A DNA stretch of 42,703 nucleotides, taken from the NCBI RefSeq assembly GCF_009758015.1, contig NZ_WSEL01000002.1, positions 1 through 42,703 of the forward strand. Reading direction: 5' to 3'. Origin of the DNA: Ramlibacter pinisoli. GTDB lineage: Bacteria > Pseudomonadota > Gammaproteobacteria > Burkholderiales > Burkholderiaceae_C. How positions within the stretch are numbered: position 1 is the stretch's first letter; the number at the start of each line of letters is the position of its first letter. The position numbers and the translations under genes are program-made. The notes under the pieces are model-generated. The model ran no database searches. It had not been told where the DNA came from and worked only from the letters and a program-made list of their open reading frames with translations. Below are positions 26,069 through 33,489 of the stretch, piece after piece.

Positions 26069-26809
26069 TCAGTGGCCCAGGTAAGCCGTACGCACTTTGG
26101 GGTCGCGGCGGATGGTGTCGGGGTCCCCGGCAGCCAGCACCGCTCCTTCGGCCAGCACCACGATGCGGGTGGCCAAACGGAACACGAGGTCCATGTCGTG
26201 CTCGATGATCAGCACGGCCAAGTCGCGCGGAAGTGCATCCAGTGCCGCCAACAGGCGAGCACCGTCACCCTTGGGCACGCCCGCCATCGGCTCGTCGAGC
26301 AGCAGAACCTTGGGCTTCAAGGCCAGTGCCAGCGCCATCTCCACCAGACGCTGCTCGCCATAGGCGAGGTCCTCCGTGGCCGTTGCAGCGTGCTCGCGCA
26401 GGCCGAGGCGAACCAGCAGTTCCTGCGCTTCTGCCTGCAGCGCCGGATAGGCGTCGATGCTGCGCCAAACACAGTGCGTCAGGCCTTCACGCTCGAGAAG
26501 CGCGAGCTCGACTTGGCGCTGAACGGGCAGTTGCGGCGCGAGCGTCGTGATCTGAAAGGTGCGGGCGAGGCCGGCGCGCGCGCGCTTCGGCTGCGGCATC
26601 CGCGTGACATCTACCCCCCGCAGATGGATGGATCCTGCATCGGGCTGCAGCACCCCGCCGATCTGGTTGACCAAGGTCGATTTCCCCGCCCCATTGGGTC
26701 CTATCAGGGCCACGCGGTCGCCGGCGGCGAGTTCCAGGCTCACGCCGCGGGTGACGTGCAGTCCGCCAAATCGTTTGTCGAGGCTGCGCAGTTCCAGCAA
26801 GACGGTCAT
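26069..26809 (-). CDS. livG: ABC transporter ATP-binding protein, LivG type
   Basis: This 246-aa ATPase has Walker A GPNGAGKST (residues 37-45), the LivG-type signature LAYGEQRLVE in place of LSGGQ, and Walker B VLLLDEP followed by MAGVPKGDG. The C-terminal extension (PDTIRRDPKVRTAYLGH) is diagnostic for LivG/BraF, where most members end in a V-x-x-AYLG motif. It pairs with LivF to drive the importer. Its start overlaps the livM stop (ATGA). Confidence 0.92.
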   Translation of the reverse strand: MTVLLELRSLDKRFGGLHVTRGVSLELAAGDRVALIGPNGAGKSTLVNQIGGVLQPDAGSIHLRGVDVTRMPQPKRARAGLARTFQITTLAPQLPVQRQVELALLEREGLTHCVWRSIDAYPALQAEAQELLVRLGLREHAATATEDLAYGEQRLVEMALALALKPKVLLLDEPMAGVPKGDGARLLAALDALPRDLAVLIIEHDMDLVFRLATRIVVLAEGAVLAAGDPDTIRRDPKVRTAYLGH

Positions 26810-27807
26810 GCAGTTGCCCCCAGCCTACGGCGCAGCCAGGCCCAGGCCTGCGCGGGTGGAACCAGCACCACGAGCATCAACAGGGCGCCGACGACGAACA
26901 GCCAGTGGTAAGGATTGATCGAGGCGGCGGTGTGGTGCAGCAGCGTGAATACAGCGGACCCCACCAAAGCGCCGGTGAGGCGCCCCGCGCCTCCCAGGAC
27001 GAGCATCACCAAGGCCTCGGCCGAGAGCGCGAAGGACATGCTGTCGAGGCCGACCACAGCGGTGGTCTGCGCGGACAGCGCGCCGGCCGCGCCCGCCACG
27101 CCGCCGGCGATCGCGTACATGGTGAGCAAGCGCACAAAGACCGGCGTGCCAAGGGCCGCCATGCGGGCGCGGTTTTCGTGGATGCCGCGCACGGCGAGGC
27201 CGAAGGGCGAGTCCACTACGCGCCTGAGCACGTAGAGCCCAATCACCAGCACGGCCAGTGTGTAGAAGGCGGCCACGCGTCCTTCGATGTCGAAGGCGAA
27301 GCGACCCAGCAGTGGCCCCATGGTGAATCCTGAGAGGCCGTCATCAGCTCCGGTCCAGTCACGCGCCTTCTGGGCGATGCTCAGGACGATCTGCGCAACG
27401 GCGACCGTCAGCATCAGGAACGTGAAGCCCTGGTAACGCAGCAGGAATGTCCCCGTGGCGAGTGCCAGCAAGGAACCGGCGGCGATGCCGACGGCCAGGC
27501 CAAGTGTTGGGTCGGGCAGGCCCCTCAATGCGAAGATACCGGCGGCGTAGGCACCCACGCCAAACAGCGCAGCATGGCCCAGGGTGGCGAGGCCGGCGAT
27601 GCCGACGATGAGGTCCAGAGACAGCACGAACAGTGCCGTGATGAAGACGCGAGTGAGCAGTCCCTGCTGCTCGGGCAGCAGAAGGCAGGCGGCTGTGCCG
27701 GCCGCCAGCAGAACGAGCGGCGCTCGCCAGGCCGGCACGCAGCGCGGCGCACCGCCCTCATCTGCGGCGCGTAGAGTCCGGCGCCCCGGTACGGAAAGAG
27801 TGTTCAT
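26806..27807 (-). CDS. livM: ABC transporter permease, LivM type
   Basis: This 333-aa inner-membrane permease has about eight to ten hydrophobic segments and the LivM landmark GLATLGHAALFGVGAYAAGI near residues 70-90, plus VRGIHENRARMAALG and the GGAGRLTGALVGSAVF block that contact the ATPases and line the path. The start at 27807 (MNTLSVPGRR) overlaps the livH stop by 4 bp; a longer reading would overlap livH entirely. It forms the channel with LivH. Confidence 0.9.
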   Translation of the reverse strand: MNTLSVPGRRTLRAADEGGAPRCVPAWRAPLVLLAAGTAACLLLPEQQGLLTRVFITALFVLSLDLIVGIAGLATLGHAALFGVGAYAAGIFALRGLPDPTLGLAVGIAAGSLLALATGTFLLRYQGFTFLMLTVAVAQIVLSIAQKARDWTGADDGLSGFTMGPLLGRFAFDIEGRVAAFYTLAVLVIGLYVLRRVVDSPFGLAVRGIHENRARMAALGTPVFVRLLTMYAIAGGVAGAAGALSAQTTAVVGLDSMSFALSAEALVMLVLGGAGRLTGALVGSAVFTLLHHTAASINPYHWLFVVGALLMLVVLVPPAQAWAWLRRRLGATA

Positions 27808-28661
27808 CGCTTCAGCAGGCCCTGGGGACGCCAGGCGAGCAGGACGGCCATGGCGAGGAAGAAGAACAGGCTGCCCCAGTCGGACGCCAGGTATTTGCTT
27901 GCCGTTTCGATCACGCCGAGCAGCACGGCTGCGGCCAGGGAGCCGGCAGTGCTGCCCATGCCGCCGACTGCTACCACCACCAGCACCAGCACGAGGTACT
28001 TGAGGGCGTAGTAGGGCTCGAGCGGCATCAGTTCTGCGCCAAGGATGCCGCCTAGGCCCGCGAGTGCCGCCCCGGCGGCGAAGGTCACGCATTGCACGGT
28101 TCGGATCGGGATTCCTAGCGTGGACGCCGTAGCGCTGTGGTCCACCGCGGCGCGGAGCCACACGCCAAAGCGGGTACGGGCGACGGTCCAGGCGGCCAGC
28201 CCCGCCACCGCGAGGCCGACACCGATCACGAGGAGCCGCTGCACCGGCAGAGTGCGGAAACCGAGGTCCACCGAGCCTGCCAATGCCGCAGGCAAGGGGA
28301 TCAACTGCACCTGGGGGCCGGCAAGTGCATTGGTGAAGGCAATCAGAACGAAACTCAGGCCGATGGTGAAGAGCACCTGCTCCAGTTCCTTGCGCTGGTA
28401 CAGGTGCCGCAGCACCAGGGACTCGAGGGTCGCACCGAACAGGCCAGTGGTGACGACCGCGGCTGGCACAGCCAGCCAGAAGCTCCACTGGGCTTCGCGC
28501 ACCAGCAGCGCCGCACAGTAGCCGCCCACCATCGCAAAAGCCCCGTGGCTCAGGTTCACGAAGCGCATAAGGCCCAGCGTGACGGACAGGCCGACGGCGA
28601 TGACGAACAGCACCATGCCGTAGGCCAATCCATCGACCAGGATATTTGAGAAGAGAATCAC
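27804..28661 (-). CDS. livH: ABC transporter permease, LivH type
   Basis: This 285-aa permease has the LivH landmarks ILVDGLAYGMVLFVIAVGLS, LMRFVNLSHGAFAMVGGY and GGMGSTAGSLAAAVLLG. A GTG start at 28661 is chosen because upstream in-frame codons overlap livK, a G-rich ribosome-binding stretch precedes it, and the first membrane helix then begins immediately, as in LivH. It lies 26 bp after livK. With LivM, LivG and LivF it forms a complete importer. Confidence 0.88.
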   Translation of the reverse strand: MILFSNILVDGLAYGMVLFVIAVGLSVTLGLMRFVNLSHGAFAMVGGYCAALLVREAQWSFWLAVPAAVVTTGLFGATLESLVLRHLYQRKELEQVLFTIGLSFVLIAFTNALAGPQVQLIPLPAALAGSVDLGFRTLPVQRLLVIGVGLAVAGLAAWTVARTRFGVWLRAAVDHSATASTLGIPIRTVQCVTFAAGAALAGLGGILGAELMPLEPYYALKYLVLVLVVVAVGGMGSTAGSLAAAVLLGVIETASKYLASDWGSLFFFLAMAVLLAWRPQGLLKR

Positions 28662-28687
28662 CGCACGCCCCCGGTCCGACCTGTTGC

Positions 28688-29872
28688 TTACTTGTCCAGC
28701 CCGTAGTCGGCTTGCGGCCCGAAGTTCTGCACTTCCTTGTTGATCAGCACGGCGCCCGCCTTTTCGACCTTGCGCAGGTAGACGTTCTGCACGATGTGGC
28801 GAGTCTTCTGGTCGATGCGGACCGGGCCACGCGGGCTCTCCCATTGCAGCGAACGGGCAGCATGGATGGCCTTCAGGCCATCGCGCTGGCCGCCGGTGGC
28901 CTCGATCATCTTGTGGATGACGTACATGCCATCCCAGGCGCCGACTGATGCATAGTTGGCGACGACGTTGGGGTCGCGCTTCTTCAGCGCATCGACGAAC
29001 TTGCGATTAGCCGGGGAGTCGTGGGCGCCGGAGTAATGGAAGGCGGTGGTGAGACCAATGGCGCTGTCACCGAGCTTCTGCAGGTCAAACTCGTCGGTCT
29101 CCGCCGTGCCCAGGAACTGGATGCCGCTCTTAGCCAGACCGTTCTCGTTGTAGGCCTTGACGAAGCCCAGGTTGGGCGGACCGCCCGGCAGGAAGGTGTA
29201 AACCGCTTGCGCACCGCTGGCCTTGATGCGTTGCGCGAAGGGGCCGAAGTCGGAGGTGGCGATCGGCATACGGATCGATTCGACCACCGTGCCACCCTGC
29301 TTCGTGAACTCGCTCTTAAACGCCGTTTCGGCGTCGATGCCGGGGCCATAGTCGGTGACCGCGGTCACCACCTTCTTGATGTTCTGCTTGGCCGCCCATT
29401 GCGCTAGGGGCACGCTCACCTGCCACAGCGTGTAGCTCGTGCGGATGAAGTATTCCGATTTGTCGGTGATGGCGGAGGTCGCCGCGTTGAAGACGACGGT
29501 GGGCGTCTGCGACTGCTGGATCAGCGGTGCGACTGCGAAGGCATTGGGCGTGAAGACGAAACCGCCCAGGTAGTCCACCTTGTCCTTGACGATCAGTTCC
29601 TGGACCAGCGTCTTGGTCTGCGCCGGGTTTGGGCCGCCGGTGTCGCGGTAGATGAATTCGACGGTGCGACCCGCGAGCTTGCCGCCTTCCGAGGCGACAT
29701 AGGCCTCGGACCCCGCCTTGAACAGGGCGCCATAGTGAGCAAACGGACCGGAAAACGGGCCGATGATGCCGACCTTGATGGACGGCGCCTGCGCGTGGAC
29801 ATTGGCGAAAGCAAGTGCCAGGGTCGAGGCGACCGCGAGGGAGCGCGCGAATTGGCGGCGGGAAAGGGGCAT
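28688..29872 (-). CDS. livK: ABC transporter substrate-binding protein, LivK type
   Basis: This 394-aa periplasmic receptor has a twin-arginine-like signal (MPLSRRQFARSLAVASTLAL, cleavage near VHAQA) and a mature part starting PSIKVGIIGPFSGPFAHYG, typical of type 1 periplasmic binding proteins. The family closest in layout binds aromatic acids and amides rather than leucine. It is the first gene of operon C and directly downstream of two MarR-like operators. It would set the specificity of the LivHMGF importer. Confidence 0.92.
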   Translation of the reverse strand: MPLSRRQFARSLAVASTLALAFANVHAQAPSIKVGIIGPFSGPFAHYGALFKAGSEAYVASEGGKLAGRTVEFIYRDTGGPNPAQTKTLVQELIVKDKVDYLGGFVFTPNAFAVAPLIQQSQTPTVVFNAATSAITDKSEYFIRTSYTLWQVSVPLAQWAAKQNIKKVVTAVTDYGPGIDAETAFKSEFTKQGGTVVESIRMPIATSDFGPFAQRIKASGAQAVYTFLPGGPPNLGFVKAYNENGLAKSGIQFLGTAETDEFDLQKLGDSAIGLTTAFHYSGAHDSPANRKFVDALKKRDPNVVANYASVGAWDGMYVIHKMIEATGGQRDGLKAIHAARSLQWESPRGPVRIDQKTRHIVQNVYLRKVEKAGAVLINKEVQNFGPQADYGLDK

Positions 29873-29923
29873 GGTTGACTCCGAGAGGTACGACCGTGGC
29901 GAATGCCGCTGGGAACAGAACGC

Positions 29924-29960
29924 ATCATAGTTGCGATATCAACTAGTTGCGATGTCAATC
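29924..29960 (-). promoter_or_regulatory. Tandem MarR-like operators upstream of livK
   Basis: Site 1 (29929-29944) is a perfect dyad AGTTG-CGATAT-CAACT. Site 2 (29945-29960) follows without a gap and repeats it as AGTTG-CGATGT-CAATC. On the minus strand a TTGACA lies within site 2 (29953-29958) and TATGAT at 29924-29929 touches site 1, but their 23-base spacing is too long for one standard promoter. The position suggests repression of operon C by the MarR protein encoded within it. Confidence 0.6.
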
Positions 29961-30552
29961 ACATGGATGAAGCCTCGGTACTTACCCTTAGGTCGGGGTG
30001 GGGGATGCTCGCTCGGCTCGCTCTTGGCGGCCCCTCGCGCGCGGCCCACCCCAGAGATCGCATTCGAGGTCGCAGAGCGGATCAAGATCCGTTTTCCCAC
30101 AGTGGCAACCGCATCCGCAAAGTCCTTGCTTCGACAGCAAGTTCGTGGCGAGCTCCCGGCCACACTAGGCGCTGTGCACCTCAGATTCGACAACGCGAAC
30201 ATTGGCACCACTCAGCAATTGAGTGGAAAAAGCGTCCGCAGCCTCTGGCCGTACGACTTCCCGATGAACGCCAAGACCGAGGAAAGCCGGCCGATGGCCC
30301 AACTTTGGCGTCCGCAGGTTAGCTGCTTTCTTGCAGCAGAGTGCGGGCTGAGTGGCCTTGAGCGCAATCAAAGGGGGTTACTTCGCAACTGACCCCCTTT
30401 CCGGCGCAAACGCAATCCTCGCGCGGGTTTCGACGGGGTGGCCGATCGAATTCGGATCCGAAATCAGGCCGTCCGCCGCAACGAGCTCGAAGCTGAACCG
30501 TTAGTCAGGTTACGCAATGACCGCATGAGCGTTCTCGCCATGCGCGTATGTT
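29961..30552. other. Gene-poor stretch at the catabolic region border
   Basis: About 590 bases with no convincing gene. Several open frames exist on both strands but none has a family resemblance or ribosome-binding site. It holds a hairpin GCTGC-TTTCTT-GCAGC near 30321-30340 and the left copy of an inverted repeat at 30370-30400. This is where the ordered catabolic operons give way to accessory DNA. Confidence 0.5.
30370..30400. repeat. Left copy of a ccdAB-flanking inverted repeat, itself a hairpin
   Basis: AAAGGGGGT (30370-30378) and ACCCCCTTT (30392-30400) make a perfect 9-bp stem around a 13-base loop. Inside lies GGTTACTTCGCAACTGACC (30376-30394), which recurs in reverse orientation at 31273-31291 with one mismatch. 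It could be a terminator, an element end, or both. Confidence 0.6.
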
Positions 30553-30592
30553 ACGCGCGTTGTTTGCGCGCGTTAGGCATGGGGCCTATACT
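30553..30592 (+). promoter_or_regulatory. Predicted ccdAB promoter and operator
   Basis: TTGCGC (30564-30569) and TATACT (30587-30592) are spaced by 17 bases, a good sigma-70 layout. An inverted repeat ACGCGC (30553-30558) / GCGCGT (30568-30573) overlaps the -35 box and would suit autorepression by the CcdA-CcdB complex. Binding is inferred. Confidence 0.5.
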
Positions 30593-30633
30593 CGTCAAAC
30601 GCCACCAATCTCTGATGAGAGCCGAGACCGAGA

Positions 30634-30927
30634 ATGCCCCGCCCGCGCCGAACTATTCCTTCTTCCGAGCACCCCAGCCCGCCCACTCGACGGGACGGCG
30701 CGGCTCTGCGACGCAGGTCCACTAACGTCACGCTGACCGTGGCCTTGGTCGAGGAGGCTAAGGAGCTTGGCGTCAATCTTTCTCAGGCGGCGGAAGTCGG
30801 CGTCGCAGGTGCCGTGGCTCGCAAGCGGGCCGAGGTCTGGCTCGCGGAAAACCGCGAGGCGCTGGAAAGCTCGAACGCTTTTGTCGAAGCGCACGGCTTG
30901 CCCCTGGCTCGGTACCGCAATTTCTGA
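30634..30927 (+). CDS. ccdA: CcdA-like antitoxin
   Basis: This 97-aa protein has the CcdA layout. The DNA-binding ribbon-helix-helix begins at about residue 29 (STNVTLTVALVEEAKELGVN, then LSQAAEVGVA), and the toxin-binding tail is AEVWLAENREALESSNAFVE followed by HGLPLARYRNF, which is nearly diagnostic. It carries an unusual basic, Pro-rich N-terminal extension of about 28 residues. It neutralises CcdB and represses its own operon. Its stop overlaps the ccdB start as TGATG. The ribosome-binding site is weak. Confidence 0.9.
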   Translation: MPRPRRTIPSSEHPSPPTRRDGAALRRRSTNVTLTVALVEEAKELGVNLSQAAEVGVAGAVARKRAEVWLAENREALESSNAFVEAHGLPLARYRNF

Positions 30928-31226
30928 TGAGTCGATACCGTGTCTACGCGAACTCGGAAGGCGACGGATTCTTGCTCGACGTCCAAGCAAACCTGCTGAG
31001 TCACCTCAGCACCTGTGTTGTCGTGCCGTTACTGCCCGTGGACGCTGCGCCCAAACCGGCACGAACACTCAATCCGATGTTCGAAATCACGGGTGTGCCG
31101 CACGTGATGGTTACCCAGTTCATCGCTGCGGTCCCCCGGCGATTGTTTGCCTCCGAAGTGGCGGACTTGCAAGAACAGGCTCATGAAATCGTCAACGCCT
31201 TGGACTGCTTGTTCCAGGGCGTTTGA
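30927..31226 (+). CDS. ccdB: CcdB-like gyrase-targeting toxin
   Basis: This 99-aa protein follows the CcdB pattern: YRVYANSEGDGFLLDVQANL, then TCVVVPLLPVDAAPKPARTLNP, and a C-terminal helix EIVNALDCLFQGV. CcdB poisons the GyrA subunit of DNA gyrase; the last residues (Trp99-Gly100-Ile101 in plasmid F) contact gyrase, whereas here the end is QGV, so gyrase contact may differ. The gene is coupled to ccdA. The pair probably stabilises the accessory region against loss. Confidence 0.9.
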   Translation: MSRYRVYANSEGDGFLLDVQANLLSHLSTCVVVPLLPVDAAPKPARTLNPMFEITGVPHVMVTQFIAAVPRRLFASEVADLQEQAHEIVNALDCLFQGV

Positions 31227-31562
31227 GCTCGGCGACCGTTGCATAGGAGACGGCTGAGCTTTGCAAAGAGGTGGTCAGTTGCGTAGTAACCTCCCAATCA
31301 AAAGGGGCAATGGCTCGCACAACGCTGGATGGTGCAGCCGATGTCGGTTCGAGACATCGAGCGAAGTCTCAAGTCCATTGATCGGGCCGGCGCAGCGTAA
31401 GCGCCTAGGACCGTCTGGAGCGCATGCTCGCGGACACGCAGATCTGGCGGCGAAGGACTGGCCACCAACTGAGGGCGCGGCCGAGCGCGCCCCGTTTGTA
31501 TAGGCCGTCACGGACCTCAGAGGTCTTCGTCCTGCTCGCGGGGCGCGCGGCGCGCCACTTTG
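31227..31562. other. Intergenic region after ccdB
   Basis: About 336 bases with no supported gene. It contains the right copy of the 19-bp inverted repeat (31273-31291), a GACCTC-A-GAGGTC dyad at 31513-31525, and a GGCGCGC-G-GCGCGCC dyad at 31542-31556 just past the stop of the minus-strand gene at 31563; the last two may end transcription from the right. Confidence 0.5.
31273..31291. repeat. Right copy of the ccdAB-flanking inverted repeat
   Basis: GGTCAGTTGCGTAGTAACC is the reverse complement of GGTTACTACGCAACTGACC and matches the left copy (30376-30394) at 18 of 19 positions. The two copies face each other and enclose ccdAB with its promoter, about 916 bp overall. Confidence 0.65.
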
Positions 31563-32003
31563 TCACAGCCGCAGGCCCCGCGAATCTTCCTCGTCTGGCG
31601 GCAGCCGCTCGCTCGAAGCCACTTGCACCACTTCGACGAAGTCGCCAAGTTGCTTCATGAGTGCAGTATGGATGGGGAGAGGGCCACTCTCGATCTTCTC
31701 GAGCTGTCTGATCGTCACGCCCAGCGCGGCCACATCGTCTTGGTAACGCCTGAGCACGCTCGAAGCGAAGCCAGACATGCCCTCTGCTCCACTTCTACAA
31801 CTGTAGACGCTGCCGCTCTCGTTGTGGATGCGGTATTCGCCTTCCGCCAGCTCAATCTTGGTGATGCCGCTGGACATCCGCCAAGAGTCGCTGCCTAGGT
31901 AGCCGCCGTACCAAGAAGCCAGCACGCGGAAATGCCGCTCCCCGCTGGGGTTCGTTATTTCGAGGAGGGTCCACAGGTCTGGGGTGTAAAGCGTTGATCG
32001 CAT
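31563..32003 (-). CDS. Conserved hypothetical protein
   Basis: This 146-aa soluble protein is of unknown function. Its N-terminal half (LYTPDLWTLLEITNPSGERH, FRVLASWYGGYLGSDSWRMS) is rich in aromatic residues and beta-like, and the central part, EGEYRIHNESGSVYSCRSGA, continues that pattern. Similar small proteins seem to occur in betaproteobacterial islands, but I cannot name a family. The C-terminal half is helical with charged residues. There is no signal peptide or membrane segment. It is the last gene of a minus-strand group of small genes. Confidence 0.6.
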   Translation of the reverse strand: MRSTLYTPDLWTLLEITNPSGERHFRVLASWYGGYLGSDSWRMSSGITKIELAEGEYRIHNESGSVYSCRSGAEGMSGFASSVLRRYQDDVAALGVTIRQLEKIESGPLPIHTALMKQLGDFVEVVQVASSERLPPDEEDSRGLRL

Positions 32004-32240
32004 ATGACTGATCTCGTGTCAGTAGTCGGCGCCGAAAGCGCACCTTTGCCGCGGTGACCCGCTCGGTCCAATCCGTGCACGGAACTCAAGCAGTCCGCAT
32101 CTCGGCGCCACACAAGCACTTACCCGAGCTCGCTCCACGCAGAAACCGCGGCCCGCACGGGGCTGGCGCCCAAGGAAGACCACGTGATCTAAAGCCGGAC
32201 CGAATGCCGTGCTCGAGCCGGTGGTCCGTGTGCAGCCTCA

Positions 32241-32504
32241 CTAGAGTCCCTTCGAAACCTCGGAGATAAAACTTCCCGTAATGCCGAATCGACTGCCCCA
32301 GCCCAATTCGGGGTCGTATTCGAGACCACCGGCGCGCTCGAAGACCCACTCGTCCCTGCCGTCAGGGGTGGCGCAGTAGACATGCATGTCGTCCGTCCTG
32401 GTCACCCTCAGAAGCATGGGAAAGGTTCCTCCCAGCATCCGGGTGAGGGTGTCACCCACGCTCACATCACTCAAGTTCACTGATTTCAAGGTCACGGATC
32501 TCAT
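32241..32504 (-). CDS. Small conserved hypothetical protein
   Basis: This 87-aa protein reads VSVGDTLTRMLGGTFPMLLR, then VTRTDDMHVYCATPDGRDEW, VFERAGGLEYDPELGWG and a final TGSFISEV. The pattern (GDxVTRML-G-xxPMxLxVT, xWxFDxxTGxExDxxLGWG, TGSxL) matches a widespread bacterial family without known function. The start at 32504 was chosen for that match; an upstream start adds 27 residues with no resemblance. It lies 77 bp after the stop of the next gene and is on the same strand. Confidence 0.65.
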   Translation of the reverse strand: MRSVTLKSVNLSDVSVGDTLTRMLGGTFPMLLRVTRTDDMHVYCATPDGRDEWVFERAGGLEYDPELGWGSRFGITGSFISEVSKGL

Positions 32505-32581
32505 GGCTGACTCCAAACGGGCGATATCAGTTGACTGCCGACGCGAGGTACCCGAGTGTTGAGGGCCCACTGCGGACCAAC

Positions 32582-32989
32582 TCAAACCTCATAGACGAAT
32601 CGTTCGATCCCGAGACGAGTGTCGAGATCGCGCTTGTAGCGAAGGACCTCGACGAAGCCAGCAACTCGCAGCACGCCTCTCACCTTCATCACGTCCTCCG
32701 TATCCCGCCAATCGCGCGTGTAGACGCAAATGACGTGGTCTGCATAGCCACCAAGCACGATTCCTCGGCGCGTGCTTACCTTGGCGCAGATCAGTCCCCC
32801 AGTCGAGATCAAGGCGAGTACCTGGATCCACGCTTGGTCGACCATCGCCGACGGGCGGAAGATCAGCCATTTCCCCGATGCATCGGTGCTAGTAAACGCC
32901 TGCCGGGGAGAGGTGAGGCCTAGCCAGGTCGCATCGAGCGCGGTGCTTGGAAAAAGGAAGCTGTCGGGCATCGTCCGCTCCGAACTCAT
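32582..32989 (-). CDS. Hypothetical protein resembling the DUF1917 / phosphothreonine-lyase-like group
   Basis: This 135-aa protein contains SGKWLIFRPSAMVDQAWIQV, then CAKVSTRRG, HVICVYTRDWRDTEDVMKVR and a final YKRDLDTRLG. The order GKW-hydrophobic, D-x2-W, KVST, VICVYT-x-D and YK-x-D is the pattern I associate with bacterial proteins annotated as putative phosphothreonine lyase or DUF1917-like. Enzyme activity is unproven. Its start overlaps the stop of the upstream gene (ATGA), so both are co-translated. Confidence 0.6.
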   Translation of the reverse strand: MSSERTMPDSFLFPSTALDATWLGLTSPRQAFTSTDASGKWLIFRPSAMVDQAWIQVLALISTGGLICAKVSTRRGIVLGGYADHVICVYTRDWRDTEDVMKVRGVLRVAGFVEVLRYKRDLDTRLGIERFVYEV

Positions 32990-33396
32990 TCTTCTGAATC
33001 CAGTCTGGCGTCGCGCTCGCGCTGCGATGCAGCGTGTTCGTCACACAGCACCCTGAGCCATCCGAAGCTCGAACACATCTGTTTTCCTGGCCGTCCACAT
33101 CGCTCGCACGTGACGGAGCACGCGCTTGCAGCGCTATGCAGGATCGCGTCCAACCGTAGACGCATCACAGGAGGAACGCAGTCAAGCTCGCATTGAATCC
33201 GCAGCTCGCCGAGCTTTTGCTTAACCTGAAAGACTCGCAGCTTGGCTTTGGGGTACTCCTCGCCCAAGGCGAGCAGAGCATCCAAGGCGTTCGCCACGGC
33301 CGGCCACCAACCTTGGTCCACGCTCACATCTGGCTCGCCGTCAAACAGTGCGCGGTATGGCTGCACGAAGGCCCGTGTTTCGTCTTCAATACCCAT
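32986..33396 (-). CDS. Hypothetical protein with a C-terminal zinc-ribbon-like motif
   Basis: This 136-aa protein has a helical N-terminal part (about 1-75) and a Cys-rich C-terminus: TCERCGRPGKQMCSSFGWLR followed by VLCDEH, a likely zinc-binding site. The start at 33396 has an ideal GAGGAA site 7 bases upstream; GTG at 33399 is possible. The leader is odd: the ribosome-binding sequence is part of a 9-bp tandem repeat (33401-33424). The function is unknown. It is coupled to the next gene by ATGA. Confidence 0.65.
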   Translation of the reverse strand: MGIEDETRAFVQPYRALFDGEPDVSVDQGWWPAVANALDALLALGEEYPKAKLRVFQVKQKLGELRIQCELDCVPPVMRLRLDAILHSAASACSVTCERCGRPGKQMCSSFGWLRVLCDEHAASQRERDARLDSEE

Positions 33397-33400
33397 CACC

Positions 33401-33424
33401 TAGTTCCTCTAGTTCCTCTAGTTC
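33401..33424. repeat. Tandem 9-bp repeat carrying ribosome-binding sites
   Basis: TAGTTCCTC is repeated twice, followed by TAGTTC. On the minus strand this gives two AGAGGAACT units in front of the start at 33396, each holding a Shine-Dalgarno-like GAGGAA, 7 and 16 bases from the ATG. Such repeats can expand or contract by slippage. Confidence 0.7.
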
Positions 33425-33489
33425 AGAAGGCATTTCTCCAACTCCGCACTCCAGGTTCCTCAACCAGAACGACACTGCGGTGGCACACA

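Noticed and set aside
29903..30392. Short open frames on both strands after the MarR operators
   Set aside because: They overlap each other in three frames, lack ribosome-binding sites and have no family features. The region is better described as non-coding.
30370..30400. IS21-family insertion sequence end
   Set aside because: The G/C-rich repeat first suggested an insertion sequence border, but no istA/istB or other transposase fragment is near and the ends do not begin with TGT. I kept it as an inverted repeat around ccdAB only.
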